A stretch of DNA of 64,000 nt from Holophagaceae bacterium. Its GTDB lineage: Bacteria > Acidobacteriota > Holophagae > Holophagales > Holophagaceae. The DNA is taken from NCBI GenBank assembly GCA_016720465.1, contig JADKKO010000001.1:248001-312000 (forward strand), written 5' to 3'. Made by a program: the position numbers and the translations under genes. Of this stretch, positions 26,001-35,522 are shown piece after piece. Within the stretch, counting starts at the first letter, position 1; the number at the start of each line of letters is the position of its first letter. The notes beneath the pieces are model-generated. The model ran no database searches. It saw only the letters and a list, made by a program, of their open reading frames with translations, and was not told the origin of the DNA.

Positions 26001-28757
26001 CTACCTGGATGCCTCAGGATTGGAGATATAAATGCGGATGAAGGGACGTTCGCCGAGCAGCCCGAACCCATCGAGATCCTTGGTCTTCTTGACCATGCTC
26101 TTCTGCCAGAAAACCTCTGATAGCCGGATGGTTTTACCGGAAGGGTAGAAGGTGATCTTGTGTTCCAGCTTGGGGACGTGCTTCTCGAAGCCGGTGATGT
26201 ACTTGCCCGTTTCAAAGTCGAAGGCTTCCTGGATGAATTCTTTGGGGTCTGAAGGATTGACGGGGATGTCTTCCAGCTCGATCTCCCACCATTCCTCGCA
26301 GTATTTGACGCCGTTGGTCTTGCCGATCTTGTGGTTCTTCCATTTGAGATCGACAATGCGGTCCGCGGTGCGGTGCCCTTCAACCCGGCTTTCCGTGTCG
26401 CCGTCCATGCGGATCCCCGTGAAGGAACCACCCTCGCCGATGATGAAGCATCGCCACGCCCCCATGTTCTCGAAGGGCTGGAATCCTGAACGGGGCCAGG
26501 TCTGGCGGTCGTCCTTGTGGCCCTCCGTGTAGGAGACATAGAGCACCAGCTGGAGGTCCATGCGCAGCCTGGCATCCGTGGAGGGCTGGGGTTTCTTTTC
26601 GACGGGGCCGGCCAGGTCCTCGACCTTGACTTCGGCTCCGGCCTTGCCGCCGTCCGCCGTCCGGACCGCCAGGATGAAGAGCTGGTCGTCCTGTCCGAGC
26701 GTGAGGGTGCGCGGTTCTTTTCCTAGTTCTCCCTCGCCGCCGCCCCCTCCAGATTGACGCTGGCCGTGCGGTAATCGGTACAGGTATAGCGCCACCCCTG
26801 CATCGCGGCTGAGGGCCGTGACTTTGACGGTGCGGGTGGGTCTTGCGGCGTCCCATCCGGGCTTGATGCTCCACAGCTTGGCGGTGAAGGCTGTTTCCAG
26901 ATCGAACGGGTAGGCCAGGGATGCCTTTGGCGCCAGCGTATCCGTCCGGGCGCCGGCCTTTTCCCGAAGGGTCTGACCGCTGGGAAGGGGCAGCGGGCTG
27001 CTTGGATCGAACAGGTAGAAACGCGCGAAATCCTTGTAGAAGCTGGACAGGCCTCGCCCCTTCCCGAAGGTCTCTTGCAGGTACTTGTCGAGCGGGTCCA
27101 CCACCTGGGCGAGGTCCCCCAGCGAAGGATTGGCGACGGCGGACCACATCGCTTTGAAGTCCGCTCCGCGGGAAACCAGGTAGTCCACGAAATGGGAGGT
27201 GGAGTAGTCGTGGAACGAATGGGGATTGTTCCCGGTGTCGCCGGCAATGTGGAAGGTGATGCACTTTTCCAGGTAGCGGGGCTTGATGTCGGCGCCCATG
27301 AGGGGCGGTTTGCCGGTGATCTTCATTGCGAGGCGCGCTGCGGCGTAGTCGGCCGTGGCTTCCATCCACCAACGCCGGACGCCCATGGATGCGACATTGA
27401 AATACTGGTTCTGGACGGCGTGGAAGAATTCATGGCTGGCGTCATGCCGGGCCGCCTCCGGGTTCTTGAAATTGGCCGCGAACAGGATGTTGCCCGAATA
27501 GACATCCCACTGGGATTCCACCACCGTGCTGCCGAAGTAGGAAGTCGCTGAACCTACGAAGGCCCAGATCGGCGTTTTCTGCCGCACCACCGACAGGCTT
27601 TCCAGGGCCGAAGGAAACCCTTCGAATCCCGGAAGCGTGAATTTTGGGACGACGCGGGCCTCACGAACGGCGTTCACTGGAACCAGCTCGAATCCGGGAA
27701 GGTCGAAGCCCGCTTTCTCGTAGGCCTCGTAAGCCTGATCCAGCCACTCCCCCAAGTTTTTGACGAACCCGTCCGCCCGGACGACGGCGTCTTTTTTCAA
27801 GGCCAGGTAGACGATGGGCTCGGCAGGCTTGTGGACGAGGTTGAAATGCCGGGAGGTGTAGGTTTCCCATCCCAGCTTCTTGTAGAGGATGGTCCACCGG
27901 CTCAAGTGTCCGGAGCGGATGAGAATGCGCTTCCTTTCCATGTCCACCGCGCCCGGGACGGTCACCCAGGCCCTGGAGGCTTCGTCATAATAGGCCGCGG
28001 CCACTGAGGCGCGGGGATCAGCGCCGGCGGGCAGCCGGGAAGCATCATAGGCAAACGCCATGGCCAGGGGCCGGTCGGGCCGGGACTGCCCACGGCCGAG
28101 GCTGATGTCATAGGTTTCCCCGCGGGTCAGCGAATCCCACCCGGCAGCCGGGGCGTCCGCCACTGGACGGATCGTGAGCGTGGCGGGGCCGCGGACGGCC
28201 CCAGGGGGGATGGCGATCAACACCTGGTCCCCAAGGGCGAGTTTCTGGAATCCCCTGCCCGGCGTCAGTTGGCCTGAAACGCCTTGGCCGGTATCGATTC
28301 CGGCCTCGGTGGCGGAGCCTTCAATCCACGCCATCCCAGACCCGCCGGAGGCGGCATTTTGAGCCCAGGTGCCGGGGCTGGAATCCTCGATGGTGTAGGT
28401 CCCGGCCGGCAGGACCGCATTGGGATTGGCCACCCAGTAGGCCCGGTTTTCCACGCGAACCTGCCAGGGGCCGTAGCGTTCACCTGTGGAGCTGCGGAGC
28501 CCGACCGTTCCGGCCGGCTCGCCCTTACCGGCGTTCCAGTGATAGGTCGTGATCTTGGTGATCCGGGTCGGGCGGTCGAGCCGGAAGAGCGTCGCGCGCG
28601 TCGGATGATTCTCCACCGCCTGGACATTGCCGTTGTTGAAGACGGATTGGGCGCCGAGGCCAGCGCCCTGGGCATTTAGCGACCCAGCGAGGATGGGCAG
28701 GAAGCAGAGCGCAAGCCAGCGGAGACGATCGCCATGGGGCATGCGAAGGGTCGGCAT
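26001..28757 (-). CDS. Large exported protein with ZU5-like region and zincin-type HExxH motif
   Basis: A 918-residue secreted protein. After a signal peptide (LRWLALCFLPILAGSLNAQG), an N-terminal beta domain and a ZU5-like segment (VLIAIPPGAVRGPATLTIRPV) lie at about residues 25-295. A putative metalloprotease region follows, with SHEFFHAVQNQYF (HExxH) and a downstream glutamate in WWMEATADYAA, the arrangement of gluzincins. The C-terminal 300 residues are beta-rich with no motif recognised. ATG at 28757 is chosen because AGGA precedes it; the ATG at 28742 is also possible. The gene diverges from an exported alpha/beta hydrolase. Proteolysis is inferred from the motif only. Confidence 0.72.
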   Translation of the reverse strand: MPTLRMPHGDRLRWLALCFLPILAGSLNAQGAGLGAQSVFNNGNVQAVENHPTRATLFRLDRPTRITKITTYHWNAGKGEPAGTVGLRSSTGERYGPWQVRVENRAYWVANPNAVLPAGTYTIEDSSPGTWAQNAASGGSGMAWIEGSATEAGIDTGQGVSGQLTPGRGFQKLALGDQVLIAIPPGAVRGPATLTIRPVADAPAAGWDSLTRGETYDISLGRGQSRPDRPLAMAFAYDASRLPAGADPRASVAAAYYDEASRAWVTVPGAVDMERKRILIRSGHLSRWTILYKKLGWETYTSRHFNLVHKPAEPIVYLALKKDAVVRADGFVKNLGEWLDQAYEAYEKAGFDLPGFELVPVNAVREARVVPKFTLPGFEGFPSALESLSVVRQKTPIWAFVGSATSYFGSTVVESQWDVYSGNILFAANFKNPEAARHDASHEFFHAVQNQYFNVASMGVRRWWMEATADYAAARLAMKITGKPPLMGADIKPRYLEKCITFHIAGDTGNNPHSFHDYSTSHFVDYLVSRGADFKAMWSAVANPSLGDLAQVVDPLDKYLQETFGKGRGLSSFYKDFARFYLFDPSSPLPLPSGQTLREKAGARTDTLAPKASLAYPFDLETAFTAKLWSIKPGWDAARPTRTVKVTALSRDAGVALYLYRLPHGQRQSGGGGGEGELGKEPRTLTLGQDDQLFILAVRTADGGKAGAEVKVEDLAGPVEKKPQPSTDARLRMDLQLVLYVSYTEGHKDDRQTWPRSGFQPFENMGAWRCFIIGEGGSFTGIRMDGDTESRVEGHRTADRIVDLKWKNHKIGKTNGVKYCEEWWEIELEDIPVNPSDPKEFIQEAFDFETGKYITGFEKHVPKLEHKITFYPSGKTIRLSEVFWQKSMVKKTKDLDGFGLLGERPFIRIYISNPEASR

Positions 28758-28929
28758 CTGGGAATTCCTGCTCCTGCATACACCCGCCACCGGCGGGGGT
28801 CAAGGCAGGGCCAAAACCGATGTGGTCCGTCCTGGCCATGGCGGGAGTCCGGGAGCTCCCCGCCTTCAAGGCGCTACACCTGAGTCGGGGGTGGATGTAT
28901 AAGGGAGCCAGCCCTCACCGGAGATGCGC

Positions 28930-29961
28930 ATGCGCAAAATCCTAGGATTCCTTGGTTCGCTTCTCCTCGCCAGCACCGTCGGGTCAGCCCAGAATCAGCC
29001 CCCCGCCCTGCGCAGCTACTTCGCCAACAAGGAGGCCATCCAGGCGGGCGGAGCGAAGCTCATTCCCATCAAGACTCCCAAGGGCGAGTTCAAGGTGTGG
29101 ACCAAGCGCTTCGGGAACAATCCCCGCATCAAGCTCCTGCTGCTCCATGGCGGCCCCGGAGGGACGAGCGAGTACTTCGAATCCTTGGAGGGCTTCCTGC
29201 CCGCCGAAGGCATCGAATTCATCTACTACGACCAGCTGGGTTCCTACCGCTCCGACCAACCCAAGGACAACGACTTGTGGGAGACCGCCCGTTTCGTTGA
29301 AGAAGTCGAACAGGTGCGCCTCGCGCTGGGACTGGGCAAGGACAACTTCTACCTGTTGGGGCATTCCTGGGGCGGCATCCTCGCCGTGGAATACGCCCTG
29401 AAATACGGTTCGAACCTGAAGGGCCTGATCATTTCCAACATGATGATGAGCATCCCCGACTACAACCGCTATGCCGAGACAGTGCTCGCCAAGCAGATGA
29501 ACCCCGCCGTGGTGAAGGAAGTGAAAGAGTTGGAAGCTAAAGGCCAGTATGAGAATCCGCGCTACATGGAACTGCTGATGCCCAACTTCTATGCCAAGCA
29601 TCTTTGCCGGCTTCCAGAGTGGCCGGATCCAGTGGTCCGGTCCTTCGCGCACATGAACAAGGACATCTATGTGCTCATGCAGGGGCCCAGCGAATTCGGC
29701 GCCTCGGGCCGCCTGGAGAAATGGGACCGCAAGGCGGATCTCAAGACCCTGGCCATGCCCACCCTCGTGATCGCGGGCAAGCACGACACCATGGACCCCG
29801 AGCACATGAAATGGGTGTCGCAGCAAGTGAAGAACGGCAGTTTCCTGTTGTGCCCCGAAGGCAGCCACATGTCCATGTGGGACGACCAGCGCGCTTATGG
29901 CCCCGGCCTCGTGAAATTCCTCAAAGAGACCGCCGCGGGGAAGAAGACCGTGGCCTTCTAA
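28930..29961 (+). CDS. Exported proline iminopeptidase-like alpha/beta hydrolase
   Basis: A 343-residue S33-family hydrolase, probably removing N-terminal proline or hydrolysing an amide or ester. An N-terminal signal peptide (ILGFLGSLLLASTVGSAQ) suggests a periplasmic location. The oxyanion-hole motif is LLLLHGGPGGTSEYFE, the nucleophile elbow is LLGHSWGGILAVEYA with Ser, the acid is in VIAGKHDTMDPEH, and the catalytic His is in CPEGSHMSMWDD. These are the markers of the proline iminopeptidase group. The ATG at 28930 sits six bases after GGAG; the ATG two codons earlier overlaps that signal. Substrate is uncertain. Confidence 0.85.
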   Translation: MRKILGFLGSLLLASTVGSAQNQPPALRSYFANKEAIQAGGAKLIPIKTPKGEFKVWTKRFGNNPRIKLLLLHGGPGGTSEYFESLEGFLPAEGIEFIYYDQLGSYRSDQPKDNDLWETARFVEEVEQVRLALGLGKDNFYLLGHSWGGILAVEYALKYGSNLKGLIISNMMMSIPDYNRYAETVLAKQMNPAVVKEVKELEAKGQYENPRYMELLMPNFYAKHLCRLPEWPDPVVRSFAHMNKDIYVLMQGPSEFGASGRLEKWDRKADLKTLAMPTLVIAGKHDTMDPEHMKWVSQQVKNGSFLLCPEGSHMSMWDDQRAYGPGLVKFLKETAAGKKTVAF

Positions 29962-30026
29962 GATCCTATTTCCGAAGCCGGGAGCCACGCCAGCGATCCT
30001 GGAAATGGCCTGGAGGTTTTGAATGA

Positions 30027-32015
30027 CTATCCCCGGTTGCGCGCCAATAAGGCGCGCAGCTCATCGAGCGGCTTTTCCATTGACTTTGGATACTCCCCCC
30101 GCGACTGCGCCGTTTCAGCCTGTTGGATGAAAAGCACGGCATATTTCCGTGAAGCAGCCAGCGCCTTGGCATAACGCGGATCAGCCTTGAGCTTCTGCAT
30201 GTCAGGATCCGTGAGCAGCCAGTCATAAGCAGGCGCCAGACGGGCTACTGTGCACTTGTCGAGCAACCATAGCGCTTCTTCGTCCATACCCAGGCGCACC
30301 AACAGGGGACCGTAGAACATGGCCAGATTCGCCCAGTCGATGGATCGAATATCATCTTTTCGCCATTGCGCGGTTAGCTTTCTGGCCAATCCTTTTCCGC
30401 CTTCGGTGTCCCCAGCCATGAGGAAGCGCATCAACCGCGAAACAGGCCGCCAATCCGCTTCCGAGTAGGCTTGGCGAGCTTCGTCGAAACGCCCGGCATG
30501 GAAGAGACAATAAAACTTCATCCAGGAGTGGAAACCCGGCTCGGGTTCGATCCTGATGGCCCTCTCGATGACGGGGACCCCATCTCCAGCTCGCCCCGTC
30601 TGGGCTAGGCACATCGCAATCCAGGCATAACCGGTGGGGTTCATCGGATCCAGTTCCACCGCCCGGGATCCGGTGGCGGCCTGGAAGCCTGCCGTGGGAG
30701 ACATTGATCCAAGTTTGATGAAGGTCCTGGCATCGTTCGGCGCGAAGCGGGCCGCCTTGAAGATGTATTCCACCGCGGCGGCCTGGTCGAGCGTGGGGCG
30801 ATTGATTTCGATCATGCTCCGAACCGTCCAGGCCAGGCCGCAACGAGGATCAAGGTCTAGGGCACGCGCGACCCATTGCTCAGCCTCGGCCCATGCTTTG
30901 GCATCCTTGGTGTCGCGGTGCTGCAGCTGGAAGATCCATGCGATCTCCGCGGCAAGAAGCGCGCTTCCGGGCTCCATGGACTGAGCCTTCCGGTATGCCG
31001 ACAGGGCCAGGTCGAAATCATGCAAGTCCTTGGAGGATGAGTACTGCCGCTGGAAATACTTTCCTTCCCGCAGGGCCAGTTCCACATAGGAGTTGAATGG
31101 TGGGTGCCCGCCAGTTCCCATCACGCTCCCTGGTTTGATCACTGCGGTGAGGGCTCGGGCGGCGTCGCGGAGAAGGCCGTTGTAGTTGTCCCGGGTTGCC
31201 TCGTACTGGCTGGCCCAGCGCACCTTCTGCGTGGCGGCTTCGGCCAGCTTCACGTTCAGGAGCAGGCGATCTCCCTCGGCCGTTACCGTCGTCAGGATCA
31301 GGAAATCTGCCTTGTAGGCCTCTGCGATCTTGGGGATGTCTCCGTGGATCTTTTCCACCTGGCCGCTGCTGGGGGGTACCTTTGTGTCCAGACCGACCTC
31401 CTGCGCGAGAAGCGTGGATAAAGTGTCGGGCACAGCGTCTGTGAGAAAGGCAGAATCCGGTGCGCCGAAAACTTTCGCCGGCAAGGCCACCACGGTGGGA
31501 ACGGGAGCTGGAAGGCTCTCTGCGGACCGGCTTCCCCTTGGCTTCCATTGCCACAACCCTCCCGCGACCAGACTTGCCAGGAGCACAGTGGCGGCCCACA
31601 CCGGATAGTGCCTTCTGCTCGGGATTGAAGGGTGGGGCTCGACACGGTCATCCAGGAAGTTCTCCTGCTCCATTTCCACCTCGACCTCTCCTGTGAAGCG
31701 GAATCCTCTTCCTGGTAACGTTTCGATGAAGCGGGGTTCCTTGGAGGAATCCCCGAGCGCGTGTCTCACCTTGAGCGCCGCCGTCCGCAGGGCCCCCTCG
31801 AAATCAAGGTTCACATCCCCAGGCCAGATCTCGCTCCGCAATTCATCACGGCTGCGAAGCTCTCCCGGGTGCTCCAGCAGCGCGGCCAGGAAGCGGAAGG
31901 GAACGTCCTGCAGAGGTACCGTCGACCCTGCCTGGCGGAGGAGGCCAGTACGGGTATCCACTTCGAAATTATCGAACCGATACCGCCTGAAAACCATGTG
32001 GGTTGGGTGGTACAT
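30027..32015 (-). CDS. CadC-like membrane transcription regulator with TPR region
   Basis: A 662-residue one-component regulator. An N-terminal OmpR/PhoB-type winged helix (about 10-105) includes FRFLAALLEHPGELRSRDEL, ALRTAALKVRHALGD and the wing FIETLPGRGFRFTG. One membrane helix follows near residue 140 (YPVWAATVLLASLVAGGLW). The rest is a long extracytoplasmic region with a domain like those predicted to bind small signals, then TPR-like pairs. It would sense something outside and bind DNA from the membrane, as CadC and ToxR do. Start choice is uncertain (TTG 32036, ATG 32015 or ATG 31997), none with a strong Shine-Dalgarno. It diverges from an exported protein gene that may be its target. 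Confidence 0.82.
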   Translation of the reverse strand: MYHPTHMVFRRYRFDNFEVDTRTGLLRQAGSTVPLQDVPFRFLAALLEHPGELRSRDELRSEIWPGDVNLDFEGALRTAALKVRHALGDSSKEPRFIETLPGRGFRFTGEVEVEMEQENFLDDRVEPHPSIPSRRHYPVWAATVLLASLVAGGLWQWKPRGSRSAESLPAPVPTVVALPAKVFGAPDSAFLTDAVPDTLSTLLAQEVGLDTKVPPSSGQVEKIHGDIPKIAEAYKADFLILTTVTAEGDRLLLNVKLAEAATQKVRWASQYEATRDNYNGLLRDAARALTAVIKPGSVMGTGGHPPFNSYVELALREGKYFQRQYSSSKDLHDFDLALSAYRKAQSMEPGSALLAAEIAWIFQLQHRDTKDAKAWAEAEQWVARALDLDPRCGLAWTVRSMIEINRPTLDQAAAVEYIFKAARFAPNDARTFIKLGSMSPTAGFQAATGSRAVELDPMNPTGYAWIAMCLAQTGRAGDGVPVIERAIRIEPEPGFHSWMKFYCLFHAGRFDEARQAYSEADWRPVSRLMRFLMAGDTEGGKGLARKLTAQWRKDDIRSIDWANLAMFYGPLLVRLGMDEEALWLLDKCTVARLAPAYDWLLTDPDMQKLKADPRYAKALAASRKYAVLFIQQAETAQSRGEYPKSMEKPLDELRALLARNRG

Positions 32016-32235
32016 GACTGAAATCCAGGAGGCCAATTCTATCCCCGGCCAGTAAAAAGCTCTGAAAAAAACGGCAATTCAATATTTCAAAGGGGTTTTG
32101 TACCTTTGTGGACGGGACCACGGCCTGTATGGACAGAAGTTCACGGCACCTCCACGGGATGTCAATGGCCTTCCTGCCTGGCGAGGAACACCTTCTCCCT
32201 CGGGTCAGGATGACCCCAAGCCCAAGGAGGCTCCC

Positions 32236-32805
32236 ATGAAACGATCTGCCCTCGTCCTCTCCACCCTTTTCGCTTCAGGTCTGGTGGCCTTCGCCCAGAC
32301 CAACGGCACGGACCAGATCCTGCAGGTGGCCGGCGCCACCTGGCCAGGCCCCCACAACGTGGGCATTGTCTGCGACTACTCCCGCAGCAAGGGAGCCGTT
32401 GACGCGATGATCGAGTCCTTCCCTCTGGGAAGCAGGATCTATGTTGCCGACATCCGCCAGAGCTCGCACGTCACCAGCGCGTGCAGCGTGCTTGGGAAGC
32501 TCCGTCCTCAATACGTCCTTCTGCTGCCGAAGGACCTCCTCGTCCACGATGGATCATTCAATGCCACCTTGGTCATCAGCAATATGAACCGGCGTCAGAT
32601 CCCCACCCTTGGGACGCTACCCGTCGCACTCTCACAGGGGGCCTGGGCTGTGATGGGGCCGGCCACGGGCAACATGCTGCAGGTGAACCCGACCCTCAAG
32701 GAGTACATCGAAACCTATGGGGCGCCCATCAGCCCATCACGCCCGATCGCGAAGGCCCGCGAAGGCCAGGCGAGGTCCTCGCTTTCAGTTATCGCAGCCT
32801 ATTGA
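32236..32805 (+). CDS. Exported hypothetical protein
   Basis: A 189-residue protein with a clear cleavable signal peptide (MKRSALVLSTLFASGLVAFA). AAGGAGG lies six bases before the ATG, a strong start signal. The mature part has the alternating hydrophobic strands of a Rossmann-like or periplasmic-binding fold: VGIVCDYSRSKGAVDAMIES, RIYVADIR, YVLLLPKDLLVHD. The glycine-rich nucleotide loop is absent. It resembles half of an ABC-type substrate-binding protein of the DUF-rich kind, but no family is recognised. It is divergent from the CadC-like regulator, with about 200 bp between them and no gene there. Confidence 0.7.
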   Translation: MKRSALVLSTLFASGLVAFAQTNGTDQILQVAGATWPGPHNVGIVCDYSRSKGAVDAMIESFPLGSRIYVADIRQSSHVTSACSVLGKLRPQYVLLLPKDLLVHDGSFNATLVISNMNRRQIPTLGTLPVALSQGAWAVMGPATGNMLQVNPTLKEYIETYGAPISPSRPIAKAREGQARSSLSVIAAY

Positions 32806-33017
32806 GGAAGGCGAGGCGGGGCAGACTATAAGCATTCCCTTGTGATGATGCCCACGGCCATTCAGGCGTCCGGTTGAATCCACTTTAATCAAGGGGCAGA
32901 GACCCTGGGAGGTCTTGCGATGGGCGGGGCGGGTATAGATAGTCTTCTTTGGAAGACAACGTCCGCCTCGCTCGTCCAAGGGCCGGACTGGAGGCCGCCT
33001 CCTTTTTAGCTGAAATT

Positions 33018-33893
33018 TCAGAGTGCGGGCACTGGCTTCTCGCCGCGGTAATCGTAGAATCCGCGGCCGTTCTTCTTGCCGTGCCAGCCGGCGTCCACGA
33101 GCTTCTTCAGGAGCGGGCAGGGGCGGTACTTGGGATCGCCCAGGCCTTCGTGCAGCACGTTGAGGATGAACAGGCAGGTGTCCAGGCCGATGAAATCCGC
33201 CAGTGTCAGCGGCCCCATGGGGTGGTTCATGCCGAGCTTCATGATGCCGTCGATGCTTTCGACGCCCGCAACACCTTCGTGGAGCGCGAAGATCGCTTCG
33301 TTGATCATGGGCAGCAGCACACGGTTCGAGATGAAGCCGGGGCTGTCGTTGCAGGCCAGGGGCGTCTTGCCGAGCTTGACGCTCAGCGCCATCACCGTCT
33401 GGTAAGTCTCATCACTGGTGGCGAGGCCGCGGATGACTTCGATGAGCTGCATCACCGGCACGGGATTCATGAAATGCATGCCGATGAAGGCTTCGGGGCG
33501 CTTCGTGACCGCCGCGAGCTTGGTGATCGAGATGGAGCTGGTGTTGCTCGCCAGGATCGCACCGGGCTTGCATAGGCGGTCGAGGGTTTCGAAAAGCTGC
33601 TGCTTGATCTCCCATTTCTCCGTGGCCGCTTCAACCATCAGGTCCGCCTCCTTGAAGTCCTCCAAAGACGTGGTGGTGCGGATGCGCGCCAGCACGGCGT
33701 CCTTCTCGTCGGGCGTCATCTTTCCCTTGTCCACGCCCCGCTGAAGGTTCTTGCCGATGGTGGCGAGGCCTTTGGCGACGAATTCGGCGGAGATGTCCTG
33801 CATGACGACATTGAAGCCGCTTTGGGCGAAGACATGGGCGATGCCGTTGCCCATCTGCCCCGCGCCGATCACACCGATGGATTGAATGGACAT
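33018..33893 (-). CDS. hbd: 3-hydroxybutyryl-CoA dehydrogenase
   Basis: Interconverts acetoacetyl-CoA and 3-hydroxybutyryl-CoA with NAD(P)H, used in fatty acid, butyrate or amino acid degradation. The 291-residue product is of standard length. It has the NAD loop IGVIGAGQMGNGIAHVFA at the N-terminus, the active-site block SNTSSISITKLA, the catalytic histidine in IGMHFMNPVPVMQLIEV and the C-terminal domain with NDSPGFISNRVLLPMINEA. A GGAGG Shine-Dalgarno supports the ATG at 33893. It stands alone here, with no thiolase or crotonase nearby. Single-domain proteins of this length are distinct from the fused FadB type. Confidence 0.93.
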   Translation of the reverse strand: MSIQSIGVIGAGQMGNGIAHVFAQSGFNVVMQDISAEFVAKGLATIGKNLQRGVDKGKMTPDEKDAVLARIRTTTSLEDFKEADLMVEAATEKWEIKQQLFETLDRLCKPGAILASNTSSISITKLAAVTKRPEAFIGMHFMNPVPVMQLIEVIRGLATSDETYQTVMALSVKLGKTPLACNDSPGFISNRVLLPMINEAIFALHEGVAGVESIDGIMKLGMNHPMGPLTLADFIGLDTCLFILNVLHEGLGDPKYRPCPLLKKLVDAGWHGKKNGRGFYDYRGEKPVPAL

Positions 33894-34262
33894 GGATGCC
33901 TCCGAAGCTTCAAGGATAGCGAAGGGATTGCTAATTTAGATGGTTCGAACGTCGATGTGATGCCAGGCACAGGCTTAACCCGATTCGTAATTAAACAAAA
34001 GGTTTCACCGCCAAGACGCCATGAACGCCAAGGAAAATTCAATATCTTTCCACCTCGGGATGGATTTCAGGTGGTCCGGCAACTGCCGCGTGTCAGACCT
34101 AGTCTTTGCCTGGCCAACTTGATTTCCGGGCTTTTTTTCATATGCGACACGCACCCCGTGGAGCAGTACTGGTTCAAGATCACGTGTGCCGAGGCAGTCC
34201 GATTTGCTTTTCTTGGTGCGCTTGGCGGTGAATATTTCGTTCATATTGGATCAAACTCTGGA
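33894..34262. other. Intergenic gap with an inverted TTCACCGCCAAG element
   Basis: The 369 bp between hbd and the HAD hydrolase hold no supportable gene. The left arm at 34003-34036 begins TTTCACCGCCAAGACGCC, and the reverse complement of 34207-34232 begins TTCACCGCCAAGCGCACC. They match over the first 12 bases and again in an A-rich end. A 79-codon minus-strand frame between them starts inside one arm and ends inside the other, so I treat it as part of the element. Its function is unknown. Confidence 0.7.
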
Positions 34263-34973
34263 TCAATCGCCCAACCGCGCCAATAGCTCTGGCAGCTCCG
34301 CCAGGCTCGCGATTTCGAAATAGTCATGGGTCTCGCGGTTCATGCCTTCAACGCGGTCGTGGGCCCACTGGAGTTCGTAGGGCACATGGACCGCGCGGCC
34401 GCCGATGTCGAGCACCGGCTGGATATCGGATTTCAGGGAATTGCCGACCATCAAGAAATGTCCAGGTCCGATGCCGTGGCGCTTCAGGATGGCCGCATTG
34501 GTGGGCGCGTCCTTCTCGGAAACCACCTCGACCCTGGTGAACAGAGATCCTAGCCCCGACCGGGCGAGCTTGGTTTCCTGGTCGAACAGATCGCCCTTGG
34601 TGATGACCATCAGTTCGTAGTCCCCTGAAAGGCTTTCAAGCGCCTGGGCCGCGCCAGGCATCAGCTCGATGGGGCGGTCCAGCATGTCCTTGCCAAGCTC
34701 GATGATTTTCTGGATCTCGGCGCCCTCGATGCGCGCTTCGGTGAGCTGGATGGCGGTCTCCACCATGGAAAGCATGAAACCCTTCACGCCGTACCCGAAA
34801 TGGCGCAGATTGCGCATCTCGGTCTCGTGGAGCTGGGCGTCGATCCAGGCGTCTTCCCGATGGGGCCGCAGCAGGTCGCGGAAGCGCTCCTGGGTCTCCT
34901 CGAAAAGGTTTTGGTGGTGCCAGAGCGTGTCGTCGGCGTCGAAGGCTAGGGTGCGGATGTCGGGGGCTGGCAA
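34263..34973 (-). CDS. HAD-family hydrolase
   Basis: A 236-residue cytoplasmic haloacid dehalogenase-like phosphatase. Motif I is LAFDADDTLWHHQNLF with the nucleophilic Asp, motif II the threonine in LMVITKGDL, motif III the lysine in SEKDAPTN, and motif IV GHFLMVGNSLKSDI. Long cap regions between motifs I and II are helical, as in the DUF-like phosphatase group with YjjG. The start is TTG at 34973 with AGGA five bases upstream; no in-frame ATG exists nearby. It diverges from a small membrane protein gene. The substrate is unknown; nucleotide or sugar phosphate dephosphorylation is common in this group. Confidence 0.85.
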   Translation of the reverse strand: MPAPDIRTLAFDADDTLWHHQNLFEETQERFRDLLRPHREDAWIDAQLHETEMRNLRHFGYGVKGFMLSMVETAIQLTEARIEGAEIQKIIELGKDMLDRPIELMPGAAQALESLSGDYELMVITKGDLFDQETKLARSGLGSLFTRVEVVSEKDAPTNAAILKRHGIGPGHFLMVGNSLKSDIQPVLDIGGRAVHVPYELQWAHDRVEGMNRETHDYFEIASLAELPELLARLGD

Positions 34974-35005
34974 GGGAATCCTGCGGTTTGAACCATAATG
35001 GCAGC

Positions 35006-35341
35006 ATGACCTCCAACTCCCGATACGCCATGGCCCTCCTGCTCCTGCGTGTTTCCGTGGGCCTATCCGCTTGCTGGAACGCCTGGCCGCATCTGCATGC
35101 CTACGGCTGGCATGGCATCAACCTCCGCTCCGGCCTGGCACTGCTGGTCTGGCTGCTGCAATTCCTTAGCGGCGGCATGATGGCGCTGGGCGTGCTCATG
35201 CCTTGGTCCTGCGTTCCGCTGCTCATCCTGGCGGCCTCCGCCCTTCGCTGGCCGCCCCAGGCCGCGCCTCTCTTTCCATTGCTGTTGATCCTGGCTTCCA
35301 TGGTAGGTGGGCCCGGAAAGTGGGCCGTGACCAGATCCTGA
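35006..35341 (+). CDS. Small polytopic membrane protein, DoxX-like
   Basis: A 111-residue protein with four hydrophobic segments: about residues 6-25 (ALLLLRVSVGLSACWNAWP), 37-55, 58-75 and 87-105. The first helix followed by an aromatic-rich turn and the glycine-rich LSGGMMALGVLM are reminiscent of DoxX-type membrane proteins, though the match is by pattern only. The ATG at 35006 is the first methionine at the helix; it lacks a clear Shine-Dalgarno. It is divergent from the HAD gene, whose start is only 33 bp away. Confidence 0.6.
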   Translation: MTSNSRYAMALLLLRVSVGLSACWNAWPHLHAYGWHGINLRSGLALLVWLLQFLSGGMMALGVLMPWSCVPLLILAASALRWPPQAAPLFPLLLILASMVGGPGKWAVTRS

Positions 35342-35522
35342 CTTAGATCTCAATTTATTTTACAAAGGCCACAGCCATTCGTCGGGGAACCAACCTAATC
35401 CCTGCCGGCATTTGTCACGTAAGCATGATGGTTGGGGGAGCGTTCTGTACCGCATGGTGCGCCAGGGCGCTTCAGGCAGGGTAAAGCACGATGCGGCGGC
35501 GAGGGGATGCATGGAGGAGGGC

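Noticed and set aside
34005..34244. 79-codon minus-strand gene
   Set aside because: It starts in one arm and ends in the other arm of an inverted repeat, and has no Shine-Dalgarno or recognisable domain.
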